From Distichodus sexfasciatus (lineage: Eukaryota > Chordata > Actinopteri > Characiformes > Distichodontidae): a DNA stretch of 64,000 nucleotides. Shown here piece after piece: positions 35,281 to 47,800 of this stretch. Every line of letters begins with the position of its first letter. Positions within the stretch are counted from its first letter, which is position 1. The translations under genes were made by a program, and so were the position numbers. The DNA lies in the NCBI GenBank assembly GCA_032718565.1, contig JAVGVS010000041.1, positions 2,688,035 to 2,752,034 of the forward strand, read 5' to 3'. The notes under the pieces were generated by a model. The model was not told where the DNA came from. It was given only the letters and a program-made list of their open reading frames with translations, and did not search any database.

Positions 35281-38200
35281 ACTTGGATATTCGAGAAAAC
35301 CTTGGCAGGTGAATTCACTTGAAGTTATACTGCTTAGAAAATGTAGATTTTGGTCATTCTAAAGCTGACCGCATGTTTTCATAGACTGTGTCCTTGAAAA
35401 GATAATAAGTAGTGTTCAGTAACGTACCTCGATAATAAAAAAGTGTATCAACAATAACTGAAATAAAACTGTGCATCTAATGTAGTGTAGGTATGAAGAA
35501 TGAGAAGGTGACCTTCGAAGTAGGACTAAAAGGCTGCTGTTGAAAGGCGTAGCGCGCAGCAGCACAGTGTCTCTTCAAAGCCAAAGCACACTGGACATTA
35601 CGTTCACAAGTAGCAGGAGAGCCATCATTATCTTCCATATGGCTTCACAGCACAGGCAACCTCAGCCTCAAAAATGACACGCTTCACCGGGACCGCTACT
35701 TCTTTGACCATCACAGGGTTACTCACGAAAGAGCAGACTCCACTTTGAGAACAATGTTGATGTAAGGTTTGAAAATTGGTTGAATCTTTTATGCATGGAG
35801 AGATGATGCAACAAGCTTCAATTTTCCAATCCGTTTACTGATTACTACTTACCTCTTCAGTTCAGTACCGATACTGAGACTGGTGCTTCGGGTTAATGCT
35901 GGATGAAAACAAAAAATCTGCCTTTACTAAACATCATAAACATTTAAACAATGTATATATACATATTCATATACGGATTTACACCACTCATGAAAACTAA
36001 TGCTAAAAATCTACACTTTAGTCCGTGTGTGCTGGAAAAGAGAAGCAAACCATCTGGAAATGTATTACTTTTAATTAGTAAATGGACTGTTTCCTGATCA
36101 AAGTGTAACATGGTCCAACATAAATGTTTATAAGGTCAGGGTAAATGCTATAGATATTAATATTTTTGGGTATGTGCCATTATTATTGTGTTTATGAGTG
36201 TTGAGGGTACGTTGTATGATAGAGTACAAACCATTATTATCGTGTGTTTTTTCGTGATTATGTGGTTTCTGGGTATATTAGGAGTCCATACCATTAATAT
36301 TGTGTGTGTATATACACCATTATCATCATCATGTGTTTTTGTGTGTGTTACTTCGCTGCCTAACCACCGTGAGTGACAAACGTAGATGTTGCCATGGTAA
36401 CGGAAACATAGATGCCCCAGTTCCGTCCGGTGCAATGTACAGTGGCACTTTCCCTTCTGCACATCAAGTTACACGCCTTACACCCAGAGATGCATCTCCA
36501 TGTAGACAAGATGTAAAGCATGTTTTAGGTTCCAGAACATGCCTGCTGCTTAAGTCTAATTACTAGTTGCCAGACGAAGCAAATGCTAAAGCTGTTCAAT
36601 AGCTTCTTTTAAGGTTACTGAGAACAATAGCGCTGATACTCAGGTTGCCGGGCTGATGTAATGACTATTTTTCGGTTCATTTTGAAATTTACTGGACACA
36701 GAAATGTGCTTAAAATAAAATTTTCATATAGTTTCATAACAAAGCAATCTCAAAAGGAAGAAGACACGGTCAACCAGTGTAGAATGAGGCTAGATTTTAG
36801 TCTCAACATTTTCTATCAGAATTAGCGTATTTATCAGCTACAAGGACAAATGATTTAAAAATCTGTTACTAATGAAATTTTTGGGGTAGATTTCAAACAA
36901 TTTCAATGTTTGTTTAAATGTTTGGTTTGGAATGTTTGGAAAGCCTGAAGTCAACCAATGGCTGGATCCAAAAAGGGCCATCATTTACACATTTACATAG
37001 GGACATAGAAAAAAAATAAAAATCTTGTTTGCTACAAATTATGTCCAAATCTTTTTACAGTTTGTGACGTTACATATTTTCCATAATGCAGATGTTTCCA
37101 TGTTGCTGTGCAGATTATGGTACTTACTAACCAGCATTAATTAAATGTTCCACATTTCCTATTACATTTTATAAACCAATGAGATGCAGAACCACATCTG
37201 ATTAACAACAAAGAAACGAGCTCTCTGCAAACACGCTTAGAAAATGTACGTATGACTTTACTTAAACCAAGCTACTCTTGATCACGGATAGAAACATATT
37301 AGTCCTTATTCATTTTAAGCAAAAAACTAACCCTAACTTACCTTAGTCAGCCTATATTATTAAAAACGTGCGTTGTTCTGATGTGTCACTGCAACCTGGA
37401 AATGTATTATGTGTTGCTGTATGGAGGGAGGTTGGAAGGAATGGTGTGAAAAGTGGAGGCCTGCATCTGTGGAAAACTGTAGCGTCTCACGCTCTCTCTG
37501 TAGGTCTTCAATTTTTAATGCTTTCTCCTAGAACCATCTTAACAAATCTTGAACTCCGGTCACCTCAGCTCAACAGCACTGCGGTTCCCCTGTACTAAAA
37601 ATGTATGCAATATATTAGTAATTTATAATAAATATTTTATTACAGCACCAGCAACTTGCTGATATTACATAAGTTCTTTGCATTTGGTTCATTTATTAAG
37701 GCAGTGTAACCTCTCGGTTTTGATTTATATTTTACAACGTACGATTTATTTGAGATCTACAGGGGGAAAAAAATGTTTTACCGTACCGCTGTGATTAAGC
37801 CAGACTTATGTTTCAGAAAACGGGAGGGAACAACAGTGACAATCTCTAAAGCTCTGGGTTTTGCCTTCCTACATATTCAGCGTCAAAGCAAGGTTGCCAT
37901 AGCAATGAACAGAAGCCAAAACAGGGTCCTTGGAAGACGACTGTGTGTGTGTGTGTGTGCGTGTATGAGAGATGGAAGAGCAGAGTAGCAGTAAGGGCAA
38001 CCGAATTATCCGCTTACTCTGCTCCTCAGCACAGCAGGTCACGAAATTGAAACAGTGACTCAGCTTCAAAAGTTTCTGTTTTGCCTGATCTTTTGTTTAC
38101 TTCTACTGACACACATAAATACCCAATGGATGATCTGCGTGCACCTTGAACAAAACAGCTTTCTGCACATCACCCTGATGTATCTGATGTGTTTTGGCAC

Positions 38201-38454
38201 TCTTGATCTGTAAAATCTTGAAGTTAAATTGGGAGATTTTAATGAAGCTGTAAGGTATTTTGAAAATACATAATTAAGAAATAATACATAATTTAATTTC
38301 CTTTTTTTGTGACAAAAACCAATCTCTTTTGAGGTTTGTTTTTCTTCCAACAGATGGCCCCCTTGAATTTCCAAAAGGCATGTCTGGTGTATGTCTCGGG
38401 AGCACACACCACTGAAAAATGAAAGTGGTAGTGTTAGTACCGTGCGAATCCACA
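35281..38454. other. gene-free intergenic stretch
   Basis: No exon found. Near 35835-35900 there is a short segment with GTACCGATACTGAGACTGGT that resembles an internal piece of a hAT-like element. The only other structure is the loose repeat at 36176-36345 and a (GT)n run near 37944. Confidence 0.5.
36176..36345. repeat. loose array of CCATTATTATTGTGTG motifs
   Basis: Four imperfect copies of CCATTATTATTGTGTGTTT start near 36177, 36231, 36292 and 36322, with irregular spacing. Short and old. Confidence 0.5.
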
Positions 38455-39165
38455 ATTGCAATTTGGCACAGCAAGCCCAAAGTTTCACCAAATTGGGAAC
38501 ACAGTGCCAAATTAGTCATATGGGTCAAACTGTGCCAAATTGGCCATCTATATATACAAATAGCGCCAAAATGGGCATGCAGTTCCAAAATTGGTCAAGT
38601 TGGGCATCCGGTTCCAAATTGGGCAAGGGCATGCCAAACTAGGGATCTAGACAGAAATTGTGCCAAATTGTGAATTCGGTGTCAAACTGGGTAGGCAGTT
38701 CCATCCGGTGCCAAACTGTGCCAAATTGGGCATCTGGATACAAATTGTATCCAGTGGAAAATTGTGCCAGATTGGGCATGCGCTTCCAAAATTGGGCATG
38801 ATGGGCAGCCTGTGCCAAATTGGTCATCAGGGTGCCAGATTGTGTCAAATTGGCCATGCAGTGCCTAATCATGCCAAATTGGGCATCCGGTGCTGAATTG
38901 TGCCAAATTGTGCACGCGGTTCCAAGTTTGGCAAAATTGGGAAAGCGGTGCCGAAATGTTGCAAAATGGGCATCTGGATACAAACTGTGTCAAAATTGGG
39001 CACACGGCTCCGAATTAGGCAAAGTTGGGCACCCAGTGCCAAACTGTGCCAAATTAGACACTGGAGTGCCAAACTGTCTCAAACTGGCACTGGGGTGCCA
39101 AATTAGGCATCAGGTGCCACAATGTACCAAATTGGGCATGCAGTGTGAAATTGGGCAACCATATA
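38455..39165. repeat. 29-bp-unit minisatellite (TGCCAAATTGGGCA type)
   Basis: About 24 drifting copies of a 29-bp unit of the form CATCCGGTGCCAAACTGTGC + CAAATTGGG. In the right half the period is exactly 29 for many units (CATCCGGTGC..., CACGCGGTTC..., CACACGGCTC..., CACCCAGTGC...). The core TGCCAAATTGGGCA is nearly a dyad. Because 29 is not a multiple of three and the unit lacks stops, long frames stay open on both strands; they are not genes. Confidence 0.85.
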
Positions 39166-39923
39166 GAAATGGACAACAATGTATATGAACCCCATATGTA
39201 TTCATGGTGATTTTTTATTAACTCATAAGGTTTAGGATTTCATTTAAGGCTTCTAATCATGAAAGCCAAGTTCTAACCAAGGACATGATGTTCTCTCTTA
39301 TGACTGCAGCAAGTGCATGTGTCAAAAAATGCTCCATCGCCCATGTAGCCTTGAGTCGGTGAAAAGCCTCTTTTCACGGTGCAGCAATCACTTTTTCAAT
39401 TAACTCTCACTTGCAGACATATTCCACCCAAGATAATGCTGAGTCAATACCAGCCTTGTCTCCCTGTGACCTCTTAATTTCTTCATCATCTCCCTTGGCG
39501 CTATGCGATAAGATGAGGAGGAGGTTTTTTTTATAAAAAAAAAAAAAAGCTTTATCTGAGCCGCTATTCATCACCGACACACCGGCTCAAGGATAAATGC
39601 CTTACTGCGTTCTGAAAGCAAATGTGAAGGTAACAAGGCAAAACAGCAGCCAGCGAATGGACTGGGGTAAATCGTGAAACGAAGGTGGAAGTTTCACATT
39701 CATAGATGATTTTGGTCATCCGAAACCCCTAAAATTTACATTCCTCAATCTAAAAAAACGGGTGCTTCGCTATTCCATGCAGAAATAATTCTGCACTCAA
39801 TCTGTACTGCACTGCAAGGTTCATCCAGTGCTGAAAAGTTTGCAGTGTGACAACAACAGACTGATGTTTACTCTTCAACAATCCAGTTCCTCTTGCTTTA
39901 TCACTTTGAAGGGCAGTAACAAA
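39166..39923. other. gene-free spacer
   Basis: No coding signal. 39280-39530 has mixed composition, then an A-tract at 39537-39548. Confidence 0.5.
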
Positions 39924-40058
39924 GGCCATGTCCACACGCACACGGGTATTTCTGAAGACAGGTTTTTCTATGCGTTTTGGCCTTTTTGGCCTATTTTTGA
40001 AAACGTGCTCGTGTGGACGCCATTTTATAAATACCCGTGTTTCTGTGTGCATATGGCC
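39924..40058. mobile_element. fold-back MITE
   Basis: The left arm GGCCATGTCCACACGCACAC-GGGTATTT pairs with the complement of the right arm, GGCCATATGCACACAGAAAC-ACGGGTATTT, with a GGCCTTTTTGGCC near-palindrome at the centre. No ORF. Confidence 0.6.
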
Positions 40059-40960
40059 AAAATCAGTTTGGTCACTCTTTCAGGTCTGCCCTGCAATTTT
40101 TTTTTAAGTATTCTACTTTTTATAGAGAGCTGAATCAACAAGTAAAAACCTGTTAATAAAGTAGCACTTCTTTGCCAGGCAGCTTTAACCGTAAGTCAAG
40201 ATAATAGATGGAAGAGACAGAGCTTTTGAACAATCAACACTTAAAATATATGTATATTTTAAGCAACATTGAGACAAAACAACTATGTTGCAAACTGACA
40301 GTGGTTTTGGCTTAAACATGCCAGTCCCAAATGCTTAATTTCCGAATAGAACCCCAAGATGAATGAAAAAGTTATTATTTGCATTTATTAATTATTAAAT
40401 CACTAACATTATTCCATTTACATTCTGTATCAGTGAGACTGCTTAATACATTCAGAAGAAAAGATTACAAAATTAGCCCAAAGTTAATATTTAAATTAAA
40501 ATGTTTAATTTTTAAAAGGTATTTGTATTACTTTATTCTGAACCATACCTAGATGAATTCAACAGTCATGATACCCTCCACAAAGAGAATCAAGTGCAAA
40601 ATAAAATATAAAATGCAAGACTGGGTCTAAGAATTTACCGTACAGTTAATGTTAATAATAAAGTTCAGTTTTGGGCAAGCAAGTCAACAGTATCAAGTAT
40701 TTTCTGCACCTCACTGAGTGACGCGTCATGATTTGTAAAACACTGCATGAGTTGGAGAAGGTGTTTTTCTACAGGTTACGTTTAAAACCTTTAGTAGTTT
40801 CTTTTGAGAACTGAAGCTCATATTCAGCACATTTCATTTTGGCCCAGACTCCCCGAACACGTACCGTTTAAAAAGAGCTGGTATATGTTGTAAGCATTAA
40901 AACTTGATTTAGATTTATGGCATTTCCATTTCCTAATTTCAAGGACATTTTCCCTGAGAG
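40059..40960. other. gene-free spacer downstream of mst1r
   Basis: No exon recognised. TTTATT at about 40384 and 40533 would read AATAAA on the minus strand and could serve mst1r polyadenylation, but nothing confirms that its 3' UTR extends this far. Confidence 0.4.
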
Positions 40961-41109
40961 CAGCCTGGGGTTAAGGGTCTTGCTCTGGGACCCTATGGGG
41001 GCATTGCTGAAAGTAGGATTCGAACTCATCCTCTTGGTCCAGAGGCGAGCGTCCAAACCACTTGACAACCGCCACCCCCGTCTAGTCGCACATTTTGTGA
41101 CTAGACGGG
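40961..41109 (-). mobile_element. antisense tRNA-SINE followed by a perfect hairpin
   Basis: The reverse complement of 40961-41074 has TGGCGGTTGTCAAGTGGTTT (A-box region), GATGAGTTCGAATCC (B box) and a tail with AGACCCTTAACCCC. Directly adjoining it, 41077-41109 is an inverted repeat: CCCGTCTAGTC facing GACTAGACGGG, extended by CACA/TGTG around a TTT loop with one bulged G. Confidence 0.65.
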
Positions 41110-41571
41110 CTTATAAATAATCCTAAATGGTTTAACTCTTATTCCTGGAGTAAATTCCATATTCCACGAGAACATCCATAGCTGTACATTCAATCAACTA
41201 CCCATACATTCAATCAGAATGAACTGCATTTTTCACTCTTTTGTGAATGCGGCAAATAAACATGATGTGTGTGGAAGTCATTTGTTTCCTGTGAGTTGTA
41301 AAACAGCTGCAATGATTCAACGTCTTAAACAGAGAACCCAGTGTTCAATGTTGTTCAGTGCAAAAAATGGTTGCATGTACCGTCTAAAAAAAAAGCTAAA
41401 AAGTAAACATGTAGATCTAGTCACCTGAGAGTGATTGTGGTAGCATTTTTCAGAGGCTGACACGAGGCCATCATCTTCAGGCATGAAAGTTTATGGGAGA
41501 CACTACCACATGGTTTGTCGCCCAGAATTCCACAAGTTTAACGCGTTCTCCTCATTCCTACTGGAGTAGGA

Positions 41572-41818
41572 CTAAATCCCTCCGTCACTATCCAGGCGGT
41601 CCAGTGTTTCAGTGCTGTGACTCTCCAGAAGAGAAGGGATGGCAGAGGCGATGGCCGGGTAAGGCCGAGTCTGCTCCAAGTTAACGTAGGTGACCTGCAG
41701 GTTGACGTAGTGCTCACCTTCCAGGGCTGAGTGGATATCCTGTAATTCCCGCACCAGCACGGAGAAGGCAGGCCTGAACTCGGGCTCTGGGTGCCAGCAC
41801 TGTAATAAAATGTGCCAC
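41572..41818 (-). CDS. mst1r: mst1r last exon: end of kinase C-lobe and docking tail
   Basis: Encodes the last kinase helix (WHILLQCWHPEPEFRPAFS) and the cytoplasmic tail, ending at TAG 41574-41572. Residues about 1319 and 1326 are tyrosines in HYVNLQVTYVNLEQ, the bidentate docking site of the MET family, with the usual spacing of seven. In mammalian RON the pair differs in its +2 residues; here both are YVN, the GRB2 SH2 consensus. Confidence 0.93.
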
Positions 41819-44800
41819 CTGCCGGGAACAAATAAAAACAAGTGTTACACAGTAAAAAAAAAAAAAAAAGCTGAACATTTGTCACTTGATTATCTAAATG
41901 AATCATATAAGAATCAAATAAATTAATAAATGTGACCCTCCACGGCAAAACCAGTTGCAACAGAGGTTTCCGAGAAAAACGAGCGTTTATGTTGCGTGGG
42001 GTAAAATTTTGGATTTTTAGTTTTTAGTGTTTTGAAACAGTGGAAGGTCTATACTGTACTGTTGTGAATAAATTTCGCTGAAAAACTTACCCTTTCCATC
42101 CTAAAAACGTGACTTTCTTGAGGTGAGGAATTCAATTCCAGCAGAATGTTAAAAGTTTCTGTTTTGCCCGCTCTACTTCAATATTTACGGTAAATCCACG
42201 CGTTGACTAGCAAGTCTCCCGAGTTCAGTTAACCTAACGCAGGTAGGCTATCCGTGTGGCTGTGAATGCAGCGTAGGCTACCGTAAATGCAAACGTAGCC
42301 GCGACCGCACCAAGCGTCTGTGAGTGCTACGGCGATAGTCAACTTCAAAGGCAGATTTCTCCGTTTCTCACTTGGCGTGACAGGAGAAACCCGACTCCTT
42401 TGAATGTTGATATCTCAGTCATATGTCGTCCCATTCATTCCATATAGGTATCGTTTTGAAGCTTGATTTATGCCCTTTCATGAAAAAATTATAACTCAAT
42501 TTTGAAAATTTGCGACAAGCGACGGGTTTTGCCGTGGAGGGTCACAAATTTTAAAAAACTAAATTTACAATTACAGCTACAGGTACGAACCATCACATCT
42601 ATCTCAGCGTTTCTTTAAATAATCTCAGCGTTCCTGTCGTTACTCCCTGAAAATACACTATAATAAATCATTTACCTTATACTGGGCATTATAAGGTAAT
42701 AATTACTACAATGTAACACATGGTGGTCGTGGTTCCCCAAGTTTCCCCTGTAATTAACCAGGTCTGGATATAATCATATAATCGTATCGGTATCGGCCGA
42801 TAATTGCTTGTTTAAAGTCATCAGCATTGAACCGATGCTTAGATTTCCTCTATATTTCCATCCGATATTTGATGACGAGTTTATTGTACACGCAGAAAGG
42901 TACCACTTGTGCCGGGCACATCCAAATTCTGGGATTTTACTGTATACGCCCTGTGTGTTCCGTCTTAAAACGTATGGCGCTATCTTGTGCTCCGCCCTCA
43001 CTCTTCATGCACGCTCAACTTACCGTTATGTGAAAAATGCCAGAGCTATTGCATTATTTTTCGTGCCAAAACTGAGCGTGCAGTGGAACTTTGGAGAAAA
43101 AAAATATCTTGTCTTAACGCGCTCAACTGTGCCTTCCTCATTTTTCGGCAACGGCAGATTCAACATGAAAAACAGCGTATATCGGCATCGGTCCACGACT
43201 CTCATATCGTGCATCCCTAGATATAAGCGTTTGATAAATGCCATAAATGTAAGAACTTGATAATGAACTCTGTAACAAACTGCAAACTTTAGCGCTCCTA
43301 CAGCGAGTCGAGGCAGTATTGCGGCTGCTGCAGTCGACGTCCCCGCAGCAGGTATGGAGTCATGTCATAAGGGTCTACATCAGGATATGGACTTGCTCCT
43401 CTGGTCAGCATCTCCCACATTAACACACCAAATGACCACTAGAGGGCACAACAGACTGAGTTAAGATCCATCTGTAAACATAACTGTGAGATTGCAACAA
43501 AATTCACACATTCAAAAGGTCCTGGCTATTACATACCACATCAGATTTAGTGGTAAATTTCTGTGTCTGCAAACTCTCTATGGCCATCCACTTTATGGGC
43601 AGTTTGGCTCGTTTATGGTCCTGAATGCTGTAATATTCCTTATCCAAAATGTCCCGTGCCATACCAAAGTCGGCCACCTTCACTGTAAACGTCTCATCCA
43701 ACCTGGAAGAATGATTTGGAGAGACATCTATTTATCAAGAGAGTTGTAAAAAATGATCAAATACATCTCTAAACTGAGCACTCACATGCAGTTGCGTGCT
43801 GCCAGGTCTCTGTGCACGAACTTCTTATGTGCCAAATACTCCATCCCTTTTGCAACCTGAAGCCCAAAGCCGATCAGGTCTTTGACTGTAGGATTCTAAT
43901 CAGAGAGAAGAAAACACTGGCGAATTATACACAACGATCTTCGTCAACCGTACAGAAAAATTGGCTAGAATTTATTTCAGGCGTTACTGTCCACAGTGTA
44001 AAACAGAGATATTTAGGACAGCTGGGCTAAGCTGCTTCTCCTCACCCTTTCTTTAGAGCGGATAAAGTGGCGGAGGTCTCCGTGCTTCATGTAAGGCAGA
44101 ACCACCAGGGGGAGCCCTTCGTCAGGCAGCAGAATCCCCAGCAGCGAGAGCACATGAGGATGATGAAAGGCCTTCATCAGAATACCTTCTTTCAGGAACT
44201 GCTCCACTTCTTCTACGTCTGTAATTCCTGGTAAAATACAGACAAATACCTCACACTTACATTTTAACTAGCACTTGCCATCCATTTTCTGAACTGGAGC
44301 TTTGGAGAGGACCGTCTGCTTAATGTCCAAAAGGTTTGTAGGGGTGTGAGGAGATCTCGTGCCACGATATTAAAACGTGAAGATATTTCTCGTCAAGGTG
44401 AAAAGCCGTCTCGCCACATAGTGTTGCGTTCTCGTCACACCCCGAGTAATTAGTACAACATGAATACTAAACCCCAAAATTTTAACGGTGCTACTAGTGA
44501 GGGTGAAAATCAGGAGATGGTCTGCGTTTGAAGAGTTGTATGATGATCTTTTGCTGCAGCCTTGCAACAATTAACTCACTGTTCAGTGACTTCACGGCGC
44601 AATGGATTTCGCGGTTGTTGCTGTCCGATAGATAGCCATGATATACAGTTCCAAAGTGACCTGCAGATGATTGAGAAAACCAGTGGAGCAGATTCCAAAG
44701 TCATGTCAGGATTATTTATATAACATTTAAAAACATAAGTAATTGTAAAACAATAAGATAAACATAACAAGACAAATCCCCAAGTTGTAAAAGCTTGTAC

Positions 44801-47800
44801 CTTTCCCAATGATCTGGTCGTGTTGGATTTTGAGCTGCTCGGGAGGGATCAGCACGTCCTTGACCTCCTCCAGTAGCTGTGGTCTGAGAGCGGATATGGA
44901 GATGCTCTGCTGGGACACCAGAGGAAGAGTGGCCGGGTCTACAGGACCAGCATAGGCGAGCCCGGAAAAGGCTGCACCTGAGCCATGTGATGAACTGCCA
45001 CGATAGAACTCTAGAGAAAGGTAAACACAAGCTGTTTACGCTAGCAGATTAAGCAGAAATGGACATCAGTTTCTGTCAGGAATCAAATAGTGCCTAGTCT
45101 AGTGGTACCCAAACTTTTTCAGCAGACCGCCCCCTTTTGTAGATAGTTGTAGAAGAACCAGCTCTGCCTTCTACTCACCCAATATTTTCCCCACTCACCC
45201 TTCTTTTCTTCCCTTTTATCACCTTATTTGCACCTTTTAATCCCTAAAGTCTTCTTTATGATGACGTTTCAGGCCGAGTGCAGGTACTTTCAACCGCAGC
45301 ACACCTGACTAACTCATTAGCCAGTTAGAACTAGGGCTCCACTGATCCAACTTTTTCAGTTCCGAAACCGATACCGATTGGGCTATCCCGAGCACTGATC
45401 CGATACCAGTTTTTAATAAATAAGTTGTGTTTTTCTCTTTGAGGAGCAGACTAAAAATTATTCTACTATGGTTAAGGAAACACTTAATTTAAATCCTGTT
45501 TCTCCTAACTAAAACAATGTAATAATAATTACACACCCATATGTACATGCAAATGATTTTTTATTAAAATAGCATCTTAAAAATTACTAGTTTAAAGACA
45601 GTTCTGTAATGTTGTGACGGTTCCTAATCCTGCGGCGCTAAAACCATCAGAAACAGGGAGATTGCGAGCGAGAGCAGTTGCGTTGCTTGTTCTGCTCATT
45701 GCCATAACAATATGTAGGAATTAGCGTTAATGTCGAACCATAAACCAGCTTCACGTCAGCGCCACTTCTGACACATAACGAACTGAGCGTGAGCTTATTT
45801 GCAGATCGGCTTCATGGATCGGCTCAATGCCACCGATACCCAATCCAGCTATTTGAGTTGTTACTGGACCGATATCCCATCCACATACCGGATCGGCGCC
45901 ATCCTTAGTTAGGACTGGTGTGTGACGTGGCAGGAAGTAATAAATCTGTGCCAAGCACTGGGCCTCAAAGATCAGGGTTAAGAAACGCCAACAATGGGAG
46001 ATGATACATCGTATCTACCTCTTCTGTAGTCTCCCACAGGTGATGCCGCCGAATTTCTGCTGTTCCTGGTGGAATAATGTGCTAGTCGTGTCTCAGCTTG
46101 CATCGCTACGAAACAAAAGATGTAAATAAACAGTGCACTGGGAAGCATGGCTTGTCTTAAATTACCTTTATTCAATTACATCTCTGATGTCCGTACACTT
46201 TATTTGAAAGAAACTGATCAGCAGTCTTGACAGCTCGAAGCTGGACCTCTTTTAGGTTCTTGAAGACGCTTCACCTCTCACACTGAAAGGTTCTTTCAGA
46301 CGTGTATGTGTTAAGAATGAAAATACTGCCTCACCTTTCTTCCTCTTGCGCAAGTGAGTCATCACCGCATACGCTAAAGCCGCGCCTACAAGGAGAGCTG
46401 CCAGGATTCCCAACACAATGCCCACCGAGGAGCTGCTTCTCATCATCACCCGGCCAATTTTATACATCTCTCCGTTGACTGAAACCTACAAGAATGTGAT
46501 AGAATTCAACGTTTTTAGTTCATTACATATTGAATAGGGATGCATGATACAGGAATTATTGGCCAAAGACGATATCTGGTATTTTTCATGCTTATACAGT
46601 ATCTGCTGATACCGATACCGATACATGAGGAAGGCAGAATCGAGCGTGAACACAGGCAGAGTTACTTCACTCACATAAGTGATGCTTCTAACAAAGACTC
46701 TGAATGCAGAGTCGAACGAGGGCGGAACATTCCAAGCATAGTGTACCAGATTTTAAGAAAAAAATTACTTCCTTCACTATGTCAAGTCAAATAGAGCATG
46801 ACGCTCCATGTGCACTACCTAGTGTGTAGAAAGCCGTTAGGCTACAACTCCGGCTATTTCCTGAGATGCATACTACCGCATAGAAAAGTATGAGAAGATT
46901 GCCCTACCTACCATACTACTGAGTGCGGCAGTACGCGGCTCGGGATACAGCCCATGTGAGGCAAACACGCAATTTAGTTTTGCACATACAGGCAGAGCTG
47001 AGCACATAAAGACAACAGATTTTGTTTGCAAACGTTCCACTGCCTGCTCAAAATTTTGGCACTAAACGACGGCATACATACAAGACAGAAGACAGAAGAC
47101 AGAAGGCCATATTAAATCCCACCTCAGACTTTGGACCTTCCTGACACAGGTGCTACCTTTCCGACATACAATAAATGCGTCATAAAATATCGGCTGGATA
47201 TATCGGGCAAACCAAACATTGGCCCCGATGCTAATGACTTTAAAGGCTGGAATATACTTGCTGTGATCTACGTATGCGTATCCGTACACAGTTGCGCTGT
47301 TAACGTTTGTGCTGATATACTTGCGTCCGTACTATGTGTCGTAATCTGGAGTGCGTACTCCTTACCACCAGGGGTCAGCGTTGAGGCCGCAAACCTAATA
47401 AATGAATGAATACCTGTATCTTAAAATCGTCATCTGTTACTCCAAACAAACATGTCTCGCAACACTGCCCCCTATAAATTACACAGGTATTGCATCTCCG
47501 TATACGTTCCGTTAATTTTAGAGCACGTGCACAAAAACCGACGCAAAGAACGCAGGCTACGGATCGCGGCAGTAGTTAACAGCAAGTATATTTCAGCCTT
47601 AAAAGGGCAATTATCAGCTGATTCTAATACAATTCCGATATTATGGCGCATCTCTAATATTGAATGTCAGTTTCAACTAACAGCCCGGTCCAGGACAGGC
47701 CAGACCAGACGTGAGTTGAGAGGTAGAGTGGAATGGAATCTTGCAGCAGAAAACTTACCCTGACTTGTGCCCCTTCCGAAGGGATGCTCACATTCTTTGG

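Noticed and set aside
38391..39188. Seven overlapping ORFs of 65-122 codons on both strands
   Set aside because: They are by-products of the stop-free 29-bp minisatellite; the predicted peptides are just its translations in rotating frames.
42808..43260. 150-codon ORF
   Set aside because: Spans a hAT-like element and its flank in an mst1r intron; no conserved domain and not open in the related copies.
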